From an uncultured Bacteroidales bacterium (GTDB lineage Bacteria; Bacteroidota; Bacteroidia; Bacteroidales; UBA932), in assembly GCA_944323825.1 (NCBI GenBank), contig CALUTY010000015.1:1-64000 (forward strand): DNA of 64,000 nucleotides. The letters are read 5' to 3'. Within the stretch, counting starts at the first letter, position 1; each line of letters begins with the position of its first letter. Position numbers and translations under genes: made by a program. Positions 42,926 through 51,881 of the stretch are shown here, piece by piece. The notes under the pieces are model-generated. The model searched no databases and was not told where the DNA came from. It saw only the letters and a list, made by a program, of their open reading frames with translations.

Positions 42926-44227
42926 TTAATCCGATATTTTTCTGTACAAGCCTTCGATCATGTCGGCGGCGGCATCAAGGCCGATGCTGCCGGTGTTTAT
43001 CATAAGGTTGTAGTTGTGGGGATCACCCCAGCGGTTGCCGGTATAATACTCATAATGGGCGACCCTTGCGCGGTTGATGCGCCGGACTTCGGACTCGGCC
43101 TTGCCGGGGCTTACGCCATATTCCATGATGGACCTCTTGACCTCGTCTTCAAGATCCGAATAGCAGAACACCTTAAGAAGATGCGGATAGCCACGCAGGA
43201 TGTAATCGGCACACCGGCCCAAAATTACGCATGGACCTTTGGCGGCCAGCTGCCTGATGATTCTTCCCTGGGCGACAAACAGGGCATCATCGGAAGAAAG
43301 GCTGTGCTCAAGCGGGGTCTCATAATTCTGGATTATCAGCGACATGACAACCACAGGAGACAGGGACTGCTCCCTTTCCGAAACAAAACGCTCCGTCATT
43401 CCGCTCTCCTTTGCGGCCAGCTCTATCAGCTGGTTGTCATAAAACGGGATTCCGAGCCTCTTGGCGAGCATTTCACCGAGTTCATGTCCTCCGCTTCCGT
43501 ACTCCCTGGCAATAGTTATCACGGGATGCACCGAAGCGGCCATCTCGGATGCAGGCACAGGCCTGTTGTCACCTATCCACGAATCAAACAGACGGTAGGC
43601 CGGCGTGATGAAATGCACCATGGGACCGACAATCACCGCCGCAATCACCGTCCCTTCCCGCACTCCGTATATTCCCGACATAAAAATCAACGAAAGGCAG
43701 CAGGCAAGAGCCACCAGAGTGACATCGAAGCCGAGCTTGACGAACCCGAATTCCTTGCCGAAGCGCCGGGATATGGTCCTGACAAAAAACTCTCCCGCCA
43801 CCATGGCCACATTGGCCTTCACCTCCAGGGCAATGCCGACGGCAAGGATGAAACATCCGGTCACAAGACTCAACATCTTGGCGCCATAGGCATCCGGACA
43901 GAGCCAGCCGAGAGTGTTCATGGAAATATCGATGAACCATCCGAAGCAGAATGTTATGGGTATCTGGAGCAGATAAATCCGCAGGTCTGCCTTGAGTTCG
44001 CCTTTTCTCATCAGGGGCAGTTCGAGAAGGATGAAAAGCAGATTGGTGATGATGGTCCATTGCCCCATAGTCAGCGGAGTGAACATGCTCAGCACATAGT
44101 TCACGCTTGTGATGGGTGATGTGCCCAACATGGCCTTTGTGATGAAGGCTATTCCGAAGGCATTGATAAAGACCGATATGACAAAAAGAAAATACCGTCT
44201 CAAAAGATACCTGTCCATTCCTTTCAT
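42926..44227 (-). CDS. Fusion: YczE/YitT-like membrane domain + cytidylate kinase-like domain
   Basis: About 433 residues from ATG 44227 (ATG 44218 is also possible; 44242 lies at the promoter). The first half (about 5-215) is a five or six helix membrane domain of the YczE/DUF6198 type (ISVFINAFGIAFITKAMLGT, GQWTIITNLLFILLELPL, VGIALEVKANVAMVAGEFFV). The second half (about 225-430) is a cytidylate-kinase-like nucleotide-binding domain beginning PVITIAREYGSGGHELGEML with CVILGRCADYIL and the lid region. The P-loop lacks the usual GKS/T, as in the CMP-kinase-like subgroup, so true kinase activity is uncertain. Single gene with its own promoter. Confidence 0.85.
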   Translation of the reverse strand: MKGMDRYLLRRYFLFVISVFINAFGIAFITKAMLGTSPITSVNYVLSMFTPLTMGQWTIITNLLFILLELPLMRKGELKADLRIYLLQIPITFCFGWFIDISMNTLGWLCPDAYGAKMLSLVTGCFILAVGIALEVKANVAMVAGEFFVRTISRRFGKEFGFVKLGFDVTLVALACCLSLIFMSGIYGVREGTVIAAVIVGPMVHFITPAYRLFDSWIGDNRPVPASEMAASVHPVITIAREYGSGGHELGEMLAKRLGIPFYDNQLIELAAKESGMTERFVSEREQSLSPVVVMSLIIQNYETPLEHSLSSDDALFVAQGRIIRQLAAKGPCVILGRCADYILRGYPHLLKVFCYSDLEDEVKRSIMEYGVSPGKAESEVRRINRARVAHYEYYTGNRWGDPHNYNLMINTGSIGLDAAADMIEGLYRKISD

Positions 44228-44239
44228 TTTTTCGCGGTG

Positions 44240-44247
44240 CAAAAATA
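44240..44247 (-). promoter_or_regulatory. -7 box of the membrane-kinase fusion gene
   Basis: TATTTTTG on the minus strand, exact TAnnTTTG, 13 nt before ATG 44227. It rules out the start at 44242. Confidence 0.6.
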
Positions 44248-44383
44248 CACTTTATTTCGGAAAACGCCTGCTCCCCTCCGAAAGTCAAATGCCTCTCAGA
44301 GGGGAGATCCAGGGATAGAAGCGGCAATCTGAAGACCTTGCCTATAATCACAGAGAAAAATAATCACAGACAACTGTCTGCAA

Positions 44384-45574
44384 TCACAAATAAAGCAATT
44401 TCAAGTCCGCAAACACCATTGCAGCCACAGCCTCGACGACCACGGGAGTGCGGAGGGCAAAACATGTGTCATGCCGCCCCGGAATCTCCAGCGGGGAAAC
44501 CTCCCCTTTGGTGAAATTGTAGGTGTGCTGTGTCTTCCTGATGCTGGATGTCGGCTTGAACGCCACACGGAAAACGACAGGATTGCCGTTGGTGATGCCG
44601 CCGTTGATGCCGCCCGCACCGTTTCGCGAACAGCTGCCGTCATGTGCACTGATAGGGTCATTGTGCTCAGAGCCTCGCATCCTGGAGGCTCTGAATCCGT
44701 CACCGAATTCAATGCCTCTCACTCCCGGTATGGAAAATACGGCATGGGAAATCAAAGACTCGACCGATCCGAAAAACGGCTCGCCCAATCCGACAGGCAG
44801 ATGAGTGACCGTACACTCCACGATGCCGCCCAATGAATCTCCGTCCTTTTCGGCAGATTCCAGCTCCGGACGCCACAATACGGAATCTGAAAAATGGCAC
44901 TGCCCCGGGTCGCCGGATCCGATATTTTCATCAGGGCCGGAACTGCATGCCGACCGGCCGGCTTCTGCTCCCGCCATCTGTACTGCCCTTAAAAGGGCCT
45001 CCTGACGGGAAACGCCTCCGACTTCAGTGAGGACAGCGTTGACAGAAACGGCAGACCAGTCATAAGGTTTTTCTCCCGAAGACTTTTCAGACCGTTCTAC
45101 GGAAGGGACATCCGGCACTGCCGCCATACCTGAAATGTTTGCGGAAAGCACTTTCTTTGCCACTGTCCCGGCAGCGACAAGAGGGAGAGTCAGCCTGCCG
45201 GAAAAATGTCCACCTCCGCGTGGGTCATTGAAATCATGCCATTTGACTCCTGCAACGAAATCAGCATGCCCGGGCCGGGGAATTTCCTTGAACAGGGAAT
45301 AGTCAGACGACCTCGTATCCCTGTTCCGGAACATTATGGCAAGTGGGGCTCCTGTGGCATATCCGCCGAGCACACCGCTCATTATCATGGGCATGTCATC
45401 TTCTTTGCGCGGAGTTGTCCCCCTCGCACCGCTCTTGCGGCGGAGTATGTCATGCTCAAAATCCTTTTCGTTGAGGCTGATTCCTGCCGGAATGCCGTCT
45501 ATCACGGCTCCGACACCGTTTCCATGCGACTCCCCGAATATGGAAATACGGAAAATTTGACCGAAAGTATTCAT
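44384..45574 (-). CDS. aroC: Chorismate synthase
   Basis: 396 residues. AroC removes phosphate from EPSP to give chorismate, the last shared step towards aromatic amino acids, folate and quinones, and needs reduced FMN. Signature blocks: RISIFGESHGNGVGAVIDGI (about 8-27), RRKSGARGTTPRKEDD, ARPGHADF-like RPGHADFVAGVK, RGGGHFSGRLTLPLVAAG, GGINGGITNGNPVVFRVAFK and the final GRHDTCFALRTPVVVEAVAA. A short Ser/Gly/Asp-rich insert (about 210-230) is unusual in tone but does not break the fold blocks. It follows the aroD-aroA fusion gene by 51 nt; with aroB it completes most of the shikimate pathway. Confidence 0.95.
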   Translation of the reverse strand: MNTFGQIFRISIFGESHGNGVGAVIDGIPAGISLNEKDFEHDILRRKSGARGTTPRKEDDMPMIMSGVLGGYATGAPLAIMFRNRDTRSSDYSLFKEIPRPGHADFVAGVKWHDFNDPRGGGHFSGRLTLPLVAAGTVAKKVLSANISGMAAVPDVPSVERSEKSSGEKPYDWSAVSVNAVLTEVGGVSRQEALLRAVQMAGAEAGRSACSSGPDENIGSGDPGQCHFSDSVLWRPELESAEKDGDSLGGIVECTVTHLPVGLGEPFFGSVESLISHAVFSIPGVRGIEFGDGFRASRMRGSEHNDPISAHDGSCSRNGAGGINGGITNGNPVVFRVAFKPTSSIRKTQHTYNFTKGEVSPLEIPGRHDTCFALRTPVVVEAVAAMVFADLKLLYL

Positions 45575-45625
45575 AGTATATTTATCTGACCATCTTCATT
45601 TAACGATATTTTTACGAAAACATGA

Positions 45626-47749
45626 TCATTCTGTAAGTCCGACCAGACTTGAAAACAGGTCAAAGAATGACGGGAAAGACTTCGCCACGCACTCCGTGTC
45701 ATCAATGTTTATCGGAGAATCGGCCCCGAGTTCCGCCACCTTCAGCGCCATCACCATCCTGTGGTCATGGAATGAAGAATAGTCCCCGCCTTTCAGCAGA
45801 GAACCTGTCAGGATCCTCTGTGCCAAAGAATGGCCTTCAACAAAAAGGGAATTGTCCCTTATTTCAGCCTCGACGCCCATCTGTACGAGCATTTCCAATA
45901 TCGCCTTCCCCCTGTCACTTTCCTTGTGGACAAGGCGGTCCGTGCCGCTGATGACACTCTGCCCCTGACAAAAGGCGGCAAGCACGGAAATCACAGGGAA
46001 AAGGTCCGGGCAATTGGATGCATCCACGGAGAAGGCATTCAACGGTGCCCTCTGCACCGTGATTGTGCCTTTCTCCCCGTCAGTCTGCGAAAGGCTTGCC
46101 CCTGCATCCATCAATATGTCCATTATGGAAAGGTCGGCCTGCAGTGATGTCGTGTCAAGTCCTGACAGTTCCGCCTTGCCGAAAACAGCCCCTGCCACAA
46201 AGAAATTGGCAGCCGAACTCCAGTCCCCTTCAATCGGGAAATCCGCAGCCTTATAATGCTGTCCTCCGCGTATCTTGAATTCAATGTCAGTACAGTACGA
46301 CCAGTCCCCGCCGGAATCGATGAATTCCCGCCCTCCGAGCATTTCATTCGTGACCTTCACTCCGAAATTTCTCATGACATCAAGGGTGATGAACATATAG
46401 GGAATGCTTTTCGGATCATGGACTGTCACTGCCGAATTCTTTGGGGACAGGGGCAGGGCCATCAGCAGTCCTGAAATGATCTGCGAACCGTCCCGGCCGG
46501 ATATTTCCATCCTTGCAGGAGACAGATGTCCCTTTATTTTCACAGGCACGAGGCAGTCATGTCCGCCCACGGGAGTGCCTTCATGAGCATTTTCCGCACA
46601 TGGCATGCTCTCAAGCCCCACATTGAATTTCTCCATAATTTCCTTCACGCCTTTCATCGGCCTGTGAAGGAGAGTCTTTTCTCCGGACAACACCACATCG
46701 CCCGCTGCAATCTGAGCCGCCAGCGGTATCATCAGCCTGGTCAGCAGACCGGATTCTCCGACATTCAGGACATCAATGCCGACAGACTGCGGACCTGCCC
46801 CAATGCCTCGGACAGTCAGCACATCCCCCTCTCGGGAAATTTCAGCACCGAAGGATTCCGCCACCTTTATTGCAGATTCATTGTCCCCGCATGGAGTATA
46901 TCCGCTGAGATGCGACACTCCATCGGCAAGCGCCGATGCAATTATTGCCCGCTGTGCGAAACTTTTGGAAGACGGGATATGGAGAGGGCTTCCATGCCGG
47001 GCAGCCTCCGGTTCTCCGGAAATGACACCGGCACCATGGTTGTAAATCTCTGAATGCCACAGATTGGCACCGATGAAGCGGAATTTCCCATATACTTTCT
47101 CCGCCATCACTTCGGCAGTCCACTGCCCTGGAGCAGCTGCCTCATCGGCAGAAAGCGCCGCATAAGTATAAAGGGCACCTTTCTTCAGGCAGTCAATCCG
47201 CGACTCCCTGCCCTGCTCTCCCATGCAGAATGCCAGAAGCAGACCGGGCTCTGCATCATCATAAAGCGACATCACCCGCGCCACATCCGCATCCGAATGC
47301 GCCATGGTCACAATTTTCACTATCTCCGCCCCTTCATTCCTGCATTTTTCCTCAACGGCCATCAGTGCCGACAAAGAATCAGTGCCGTCATAATTATGAT
47401 ACGAACGGATGAACACGGTGCCGTTTTCAAATGCGGCCTTCCTCACCCTCTTCGCCATTGAGCGTGGAGCCTCGATCTCCACATCCACAAACCTGGCACC
47501 GGCCTCAATGGCCGCCACAAGCCGCTTTTCGCAGACAAGCGAGGCGGAAATCTCATTCAGAGAAGAATCCGAGGCCATCATATCCTGCACACGGCATGTC
47601 GCCACCAGCGGGACATCCGAAGCAAAGCAGGTCCTGATGTCACCAAACGACAACGGACACCTGTCAAGCCTTATCTCCGCCATTTCACAATGCTCCAATG
47701 CTTCGAGCACCCCTGCCAGATTTCTGTTCTGTATTACGGTACAAATCAT
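45626..47749 (-). CDS. Bifunctional fusion: type I 3-dehydroquinate dehydratase + EPSP synthase
   Basis: 707 residues with two enzymes in one chain. Residues about 1-230 are a type I dehydroquinase (AroD): MAEIRLDRCPLSFGD, catalytic His in IRSYHNYDGTDS and Schiff-base Lys in GAEIVKIVTMAHSD. Residues about 245-700 are EPSP synthase (AroA): LHIPSSKSFAQRAIIASALA, VLNVGESGLLTRLMIPLAA, SQIISGLLMALPL and DHRMVMALKVAELGADSP. The two catalyse non-adjacent shikimate steps; AroE and AroK are not in the window. ATG 47749 lies 11 bases after the aroB stop. The fused reading frame is uninterrupted, so it is a real fusion and not a joining artefact of two genes. Confidence 0.9.
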   Translation of the reverse strand: MICTVIQNRNLAGVLEALEHCEMAEIRLDRCPLSFGDIRTCFASDVPLVATCRVQDMMASDSSLNEISASLVCEKRLVAAIEAGARFVDVEIEAPRSMAKRVRKAAFENGTVFIRSYHNYDGTDSLSALMAVEEKCRNEGAEIVKIVTMAHSDADVARVMSLYDDAEPGLLLAFCMGEQGRESRIDCLKKGALYTYAALSADEAAAPGQWTAEVMAEKVYGKFRFIGANLWHSEIYNHGAGVISGEPEAARHGSPLHIPSSKSFAQRAIIASALADGVSHLSGYTPCGDNESAIKVAESFGAEISREGDVLTVRGIGAGPQSVGIDVLNVGESGLLTRLMIPLAAQIAAGDVVLSGEKTLLHRPMKGVKEIMEKFNVGLESMPCAENAHEGTPVGGHDCLVPVKIKGHLSPARMEISGRDGSQIISGLLMALPLSPKNSAVTVHDPKSIPYMFITLDVMRNFGVKVTNEMLGGREFIDSGGDWSYCTDIEFKIRGGQHYKAADFPIEGDWSSAANFFVAGAVFGKAELSGLDTTSLQADLSIMDILMDAGASLSQTDGEKGTITVQRAPLNAFSVDASNCPDLFPVISVLAAFCQGQSVISGTDRLVHKESDRGKAILEMLVQMGVEAEIRDNSLFVEGHSLAQRILTGSLLKGGDYSSFHDHRMVMALKVAELGADSPINIDDTECVAKSFPSFFDLFSSLVGLTE

Positions 47750-47760
47750 AAGTCCATTAT

Positions 47761-48948
47761 TTAACGGCTATTGCCAAACGATTGATTCCCTTTCAGATAT
47801 TCAGCCGCTTCGGCAGCCGTCATGTCATATTCTGTCACTTCTCCGATTCCTTTTATCAGGATAAAATGTATTTTCCCGTCCTCGGCTTTCTTGTCCCTTG
47901 CCATTGCTCCAGTCAATTCCTCCAACGGGAAAAGACAGTCCACAGGTAGCCCGCAGGCGATGAAATCTGTCCTCAATCGCTCCTCCAGCCCTGCCGGAGC
48001 CACACCGGCTGCTTCGGAAAGCCTTGCCGCAAGGATAATCCCGACAGCCACGGCCTCGCCATGAGAAAATTCTGCTGTCACGCCGCTCTGGCCTCTTTCC
48101 GCCTCTGTCAGCCTCCCGGCTTCAGGTTTCACCATCCCCCTTTCATACCATTCAACCGCATGGGCAAATGTATGTCCGAGATTCAGCTTGCGCCTTTCAC
48201 CTCTTTCAAACTGGTCGGCAGACACGATACGGGCCTTGACAGACGCCGCGGCTGCAATCATGGCGGCAAGTTCCGTTTTCCTGGAACTGATGAAATCCCG
48301 ATAACGGACTCCATTCATTTCCGACAGGAATCTTACTGCACGGTCATACCATCCGCCGTCAGATATGATGAATGTCTTGAGCATTTCAGCCGCACCGGAC
48401 AAAAATGTCCTGTAATCAAGAGAAGACAGGACCTCAGGGCAAAGCCAGGTGAACTCCGGCTGGCGGATCACGCCGATCATGTTCTTGTATGAATCAAGGT
48501 TCACCCCGGTCTTGCCTCCTATGGCCGCATCGACCTGGGCAAGAAGCGTGGTCGGCAAATATGCAAAACGGATCCCTCGCTTGTACACCGATGCCGCAAA
48601 TCCTGCCATATCGGTAGTTATGCCCCCACCCACGGCCAGCAGAAGGGCATTCCTGTCCGCGCCTTTCTCCATCAGCCATCGGCATAGTCCCGTCACAGTG
48701 TCCATGCATTTTTCTTCCTCTGTCGCAGACAAAGGGCATGAATCTGCAATCCGTATCCCCTGCTCCGACAAAGATGAAAGAAGGTCCGTGGCATGCCGCT
48801 CCACATTCCTGTCGTACACGACATACACTGCCGGGAATCCGGCAAGGCATCTTCCGACCCCCGCCAGTTCATTCCCGACATATATCCTGCTCAGAACATG
48901 CCCCCCGTCTTCTATCACAATTTCATGACAATCCATAAGTTCATTCAT
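47761..48948 (-). CDS. aroB: 3-dehydroquinate synthase
   Basis: 395 residues from ATG 48948; ATG 48936 (MDCHEIVIEDG) is also plausible, since the promoter box ends at 48957. The longest frame (49080) would overlap the receptor gene and is rejected. AroB cyclises DAHP to dehydroquinate with NAD and a metal. Blocks: LAVGGGITTDMAGFAASVYK, FAYLPTTLLAQVDAAIGGKT, GVNLDSYKNMIGVI and the metal-binding KLNLGHTFAHAVEWY, with SHGEAVAVGIILA near the end. It leads the aroB / aroD-aroA / aroC operon. Confidence 0.94.
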   Translation of the reverse strand: MNELMDCHEIVIEDGGHVLSRIYVGNELAGVGRCLAGFPAVYVVYDRNVERHATDLLSSLSEQGIRIADSCPLSATEEEKCMDTVTGLCRWLMEKGADRNALLLAVGGGITTDMAGFAASVYKRGIRFAYLPTTLLAQVDAAIGGKTGVNLDSYKNMIGVIRQPEFTWLCPEVLSSLDYRTFLSGAAEMLKTFIISDGGWYDRAVRFLSEMNGVRYRDFISSRKTELAAMIAAAASVKARIVSADQFERGERRKLNLGHTFAHAVEWYERGMVKPEAGRLTEAERGQSGVTAEFSHGEAVAVGIILAARLSEAAGVAPAGLEERLRTDFIACGLPVDCLFPLEELTGAMARDKKAEDGKIHFILIKGIGEVTEYDMTAAEAAEYLKGNQSFGNSR

Positions 48949-48956
48949 AAACAAAA

Positions 48957-48964
48957 CAAACTTA
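48957..48964 (-). promoter_or_regulatory. -7 box of the aro operon
   Basis: TAAGTTTG on the minus strand fits TAnnTTTG, just before aroB and after the receptor stop (49004). It suggests the aro genes can be transcribed independently of the FMN riboswitch. No good TTTG box is in range. Confidence 0.55.
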
Positions 48965-49003
48965 CGCAAAAAGTTCCGTTTTTCAGACAGAGGGACAAAG
49001 AAT

Positions 49004-51535
49004 TTATCTGAAAGAGAGCCGCAGACCGAAACTGAAATTGCGGCCGAAGCCCCAGAATCCCCTGAAAGACTCCAGGTCATGGGCTGAACCGTCAGTGCCG
49101 CGTTCTATGTAGAATGTGTCCAAAAGATTGGAACCCGTCACGAATAAGGTCGTAGAAATCCCTTTCGGGAAATCATGGGACCAGCTCAGGTCCGCGCCGA
49201 GAAGATGATAGCCCGGAATCCTGTATGGATCAGCCCTGTCATCAGGGTCAGTACGGTCCTCAGGCTCGAAATCGGCATACATCCTGTCGTTGAATGTCCA
49301 GTTGACCGACAGACGGAAACCGGCAGGAAGCCTGGCTTCAAGCATCGCACCCACCTGCGTCTGAGGCGCATCGCCGACTGGCAGCCCGTTGCTGTAGACA
49401 TTCACCTGTGAAACAGGAAGTCCCGTATAGTCATCATAGATGGTCGCCTGCACATCATTTTTCCATTTCCAGTCCCCTATGGAAGCAAATGCGGACAGTT
49501 TCAGCCACCTCGTGAAATTGTGGAATGTCTCTATCTCGACCCCATAATGAAAGGCATCAAGCCCGGTAATCATATATCTTGTCTGGTCCTCGTCCTGAAG
49601 CTTGTACGGATTGGACATAAGCGTCCTGTTTTTCCAATATGCCGCATAGGCAGTGACTTCCGCCCCGCCCCTGTCATAGACGAAGCGGTAGCCCAATTCA
49701 CCAAGGATATTCCTCTCATTCTTCACTCCCTGTGAAATCTCGTTGTTGCCGGATGAAAAGTAAGTGTCAGAATATGGCACTCTGCTGTAATACCCTCCGT
49801 TGAGATAGACACTGCTGCGTTTCCCGGCCTTTACGAGGACACCTGCCTTTGCACTGAAACCGGCCCCCCAGGCCACATCGCTGTAAATGTCATCTCCGAC
49901 ATAATTGTATCTGTCCCACCTGCGGTTGGCACTGAAAAATCCTGAAGCACCGAAATTAAGATTGACCCTCTCCGAAGAATATTTTGCGGAAGCATAGACG
50001 GTGCCGTGATTGATGATCTTGCCGTTGTCCGTCCTCACATAATCCCCCACTTTCTTGACAGGGTTTCTTCCTGCAAGGCCGGCAAGCGAATTGGCGGCAT
50101 AGTCCTCATACCAGTAATCGGCCCCGAGCAGATCCGTTATCTGTTCTTTCTCCCATGTCGAATACAGCTGATAATGTGCTCCCGCATCAAGCTTCCACCT
50201 TTCGGCCAGAGCCACGCTTGCAGAAACTATCGCCCCTGCCTGTGTATGTCCGGCAAGATAATCAGAAAGTATATTCCGTGCCGAAATTCCTTCAGCCGCA
50301 CCCGCTTCGCCGTTCTCTGCAGGGAAGGCCGTATTGGCAGCAATGGCGGCATCCCAGTCCACCTGCCCGTCAGCTGTCCTGAATGATGAAATCTGCTGCC
50401 CTTTGCTTTCGTTCCATCGTCCGCCCCCGTTCCCGATAGCCAGATAAATGGAATTGGTCATAGAAAGCCGGCCTCGGCTGTACAGATGCTGGAGAGTGAA
50501 ATAGGGCTTGAAATAATTGTTGAGATTAAGGTTGAACTGCTTTCCGTCTCTCCAGCCCCAGTTCTTGTTGTATTTAAGCCCGTATGTCTGCACTTCGCCG
50601 ATGCTGAGCCGGGACGAACGCTGCTCATGTTTTTCCGGCGAGCCGAGAGCAGTGAAAAGAAGGGTGTTGTATTTCCCGAGCTGCTTGCTGACATTGAGCA
50701 TATAGGCAAACGAGCTGACATCCGTGGCATCCACATATCCGCTGCCACCGACATAGGAGGCCATGAGGTTTATTCCCCACCCGTGCTTCAGCTGCCCGCT
50801 GTCATATTTGAGATATCCTTTCGCAGTGCCATAATGCGACACATACGCCCCTGCCTCAACAGAAGCCTCCTCCGTCGCCACCGCCGTGATGATATTCACA
50901 GATCCGCCCACAGAACTGTCCGACAGCATGGATGAGCCGATTCCTTTCTGGACCTGTATCGCGTATGTGGCATCGGCAAGCCCCATCCAGTTGTTCCAGT
51001 ACATGCTTCCGGTAGTCAGACCGGAAATGGGAATCCCGTTGAGCAGAACCGAAATGTTTTCCTGCTTGAAGCCCCTGATGTTCAGCCTTGCATCTCCATA
51101 ACTTCCCGATTCCGAAGTCGCATAAAGCCCCGGAATGTTTTTCAGCAGTTCAGGATAAGTCCTTGCCGCCGCCCTGTCCTTCAGCATTCCGCTCGTCACC
51201 GTGCTCAGACGCAAAGGGCTGCTTTTCGAACTGTTGAAAGATGCGGAAATCGTCACTTCGCGGAGCGTGAGCGTGTCCCCCTGCCAGAAAAGGGAATCCG
51301 CCGCCATATCCGCAATTCCTGGAGAAAGCGCCTCCCCGGCCGTCACCTGCCCGTCTTCCCGCAAACCGGTCTGACGGGGCGATGGTGCCCCATCCGATGC
51401 AGAAGAGAATACAGGGAAATACAATACCTGGCAGATTGCCAGGAAAATCAACGCAGAAAAGGCTCTCGCGGCAGACATTGTCTTGCTCTGGTCTGAACCG
51501 GATGCCCTGCGGAAAAAATTCTGTGTGCCTTTCAT
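49004..51535 (-). CDS. TonB-dependent receptor, predicted flavin transporter
   Basis: 843 residues: a signal peptide (hydrophobic core about 25-45), an N-terminal extension, a TonB-box-like region DTLTLREVTISASF (about 90), a plug (about 110-230; LLKNIPGLYATSESGSYGDA, ISVLLNGIPISGLTTGSMYW, GGSVNIITAV) and a beta barrel ending FSFGLRLSFR. It is not of the SusC type: no carboxypeptidase-like domain and no SusD partner. Its leader is a near-canonical FMN riboswitch (51744-51874), so uptake of riboflavin, FMN or a flavin-like compound is the best prediction. ATG 51535 is used here; ATG 51478 (MSAARAFSAL) would also give a signal peptide. Confidence 0.9.
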   Translation of the reverse strand: MKGTQNFFRRASGSDQSKTMSAARAFSALIFLAICQVLYFPVFSSASDGAPSPRQTGLREDGQVTAGEALSPGIADMAADSLFWQGDTLTLREVTISASFNSSKSSPLRLSTVTSGMLKDRAAARTYPELLKNIPGLYATSESGSYGDARLNIRGFKQENISVLLNGIPISGLTTGSMYWNNWMGLADATYAIQVQKGIGSSMLSDSSVGGSVNIITAVATEEASVEAGAYVSHYGTAKGYLKYDSGQLKHGWGINLMASYVGGSGYVDATDVSSFAYMLNVSKQLGKYNTLLFTALGSPEKHEQRSSRLSIGEVQTYGLKYNKNWGWRDGKQFNLNLNNYFKPYFTLQHLYSRGRLSMTNSIYLAIGNGGGRWNESKGQQISSFRTADGQVDWDAAIAANTAFPAENGEAGAAEGISARNILSDYLAGHTQAGAIVSASVALAERWKLDAGAHYQLYSTWEKEQITDLLGADYWYEDYAANSLAGLAGRNPVKKVGDYVRTDNGKIINHGTVYASAKYSSERVNLNFGASGFFSANRRWDRYNYVGDDIYSDVAWGAGFSAKAGVLVKAGKRSSVYLNGGYYSRVPYSDTYFSSGNNEISQGVKNERNILGELGYRFVYDRGGAEVTAYAAYWKNRTLMSNPYKLQDEDQTRYMITGLDAFHYGVEIETFHNFTRWLKLSAFASIGDWKWKNDVQATIYDDYTGLPVSQVNVYSNGLPVGDAPQTQVGAMLEARLPAGFRLSVNWTFNDRMYADFEPEDRTDPDDRADPYRIPGYHLLGADLSWSHDFPKGISTTLFVTGSNLLDTFYIERGTDGSAHDLESFRGFWGFGRNFSFGLRLSFR

Positions 51536-51610
51536 AAATGAAAAAACCTTAAATTGTTACGCATGGCATACAATTCAAGGCATACAAAATAGAAATAAAC
51601 ACACAACAAT

Positions 51611-51634
51611 ACATCATGCACAACATCATGATGT
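51611..51634. promoter_or_regulatory. Hairpin between FMN aptamer and receptor start
   Basis: A perfect 8-bp stem (ACATCATG 51611-51618 with CATGATGT 51627-51634) lies about 110 nt after the aptamer and 76 nt before the start codon, in sense followed by ATTGTTGTGTGTTTATTT. It could be part of the expression platform, but it lacks a clean T run. Confidence 0.4.
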
Positions 51635-51743
51635 CTTATCCATGTCTTCTTCCTTCCAGACTGTCATCAGTTCCGATATTTTCCAAACCTACTGCCAACC
51701 CCGTCATTCCATGACAACCTCCGGCAAATGGCCTGTCCTGAAA

Positions 51744-51874
51744 ATATCCTCCCTGACCTTACTGTCGGTACCGCAGTTCCAACGGTTCCTGCTTCCGTCC
51801 CCGCCTTCCGGCCTGAAACTTCAGCTCGCGGACTTTTACCGCCGATCGGGAATTTCACCCTGCCCTGAAGATAT
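51744..51874 (-). ncRNA. FMN riboswitch (RFN element)
   Basis: Read on the minus strand, the aptamer opens with ATATCTTC (51867-51874) and closes with GAGGATAT (51744-51751), which pair over eight bases as P1. In between are the hallmark RFN blocks in the right order: GGGCAGGGTGAAATTCCCGA, GGCGGTAAAAGTCCGCGAGC and CCGACAGTAAGGTCAGGG. The element starts two bases after the inferred transcription start. FMN binding normally lowers expression of the downstream gene, here the TonB receptor at 49004-51535. The region between aptamer and gene (51536-51743) would hold the expression platform; no classical terminator is obvious. Confidence 0.93.
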
Positions 51875-51881
51875 GCGCCCG

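Noticed and set aside
42863-44119. 418-residue plus-strand frame opposite the membrane-kinase fusion
   Set aside because: His/Arg-rich composition typical of an antisense reading and no recognisable domain, while the minus strand encodes a clear membrane-kinase protein.
44250-44383. Hairpin CTCCCCTC/GAGGGGAG considered as aroC terminator
   Set aside because: Stem is 8 bp with a 20-base loop and no clean T run; too weak to list as a feature, although some termination here is likely.
44344-44390. Three AATCACA repeats at the 3' end of aroC, considered as a small CRISPR-like or regulatory array
   Set aside because: Units are only 7-9 bases, spacing is 16-20 bases, the last copy lies inside the aroC stop region, and there are no cas genes.
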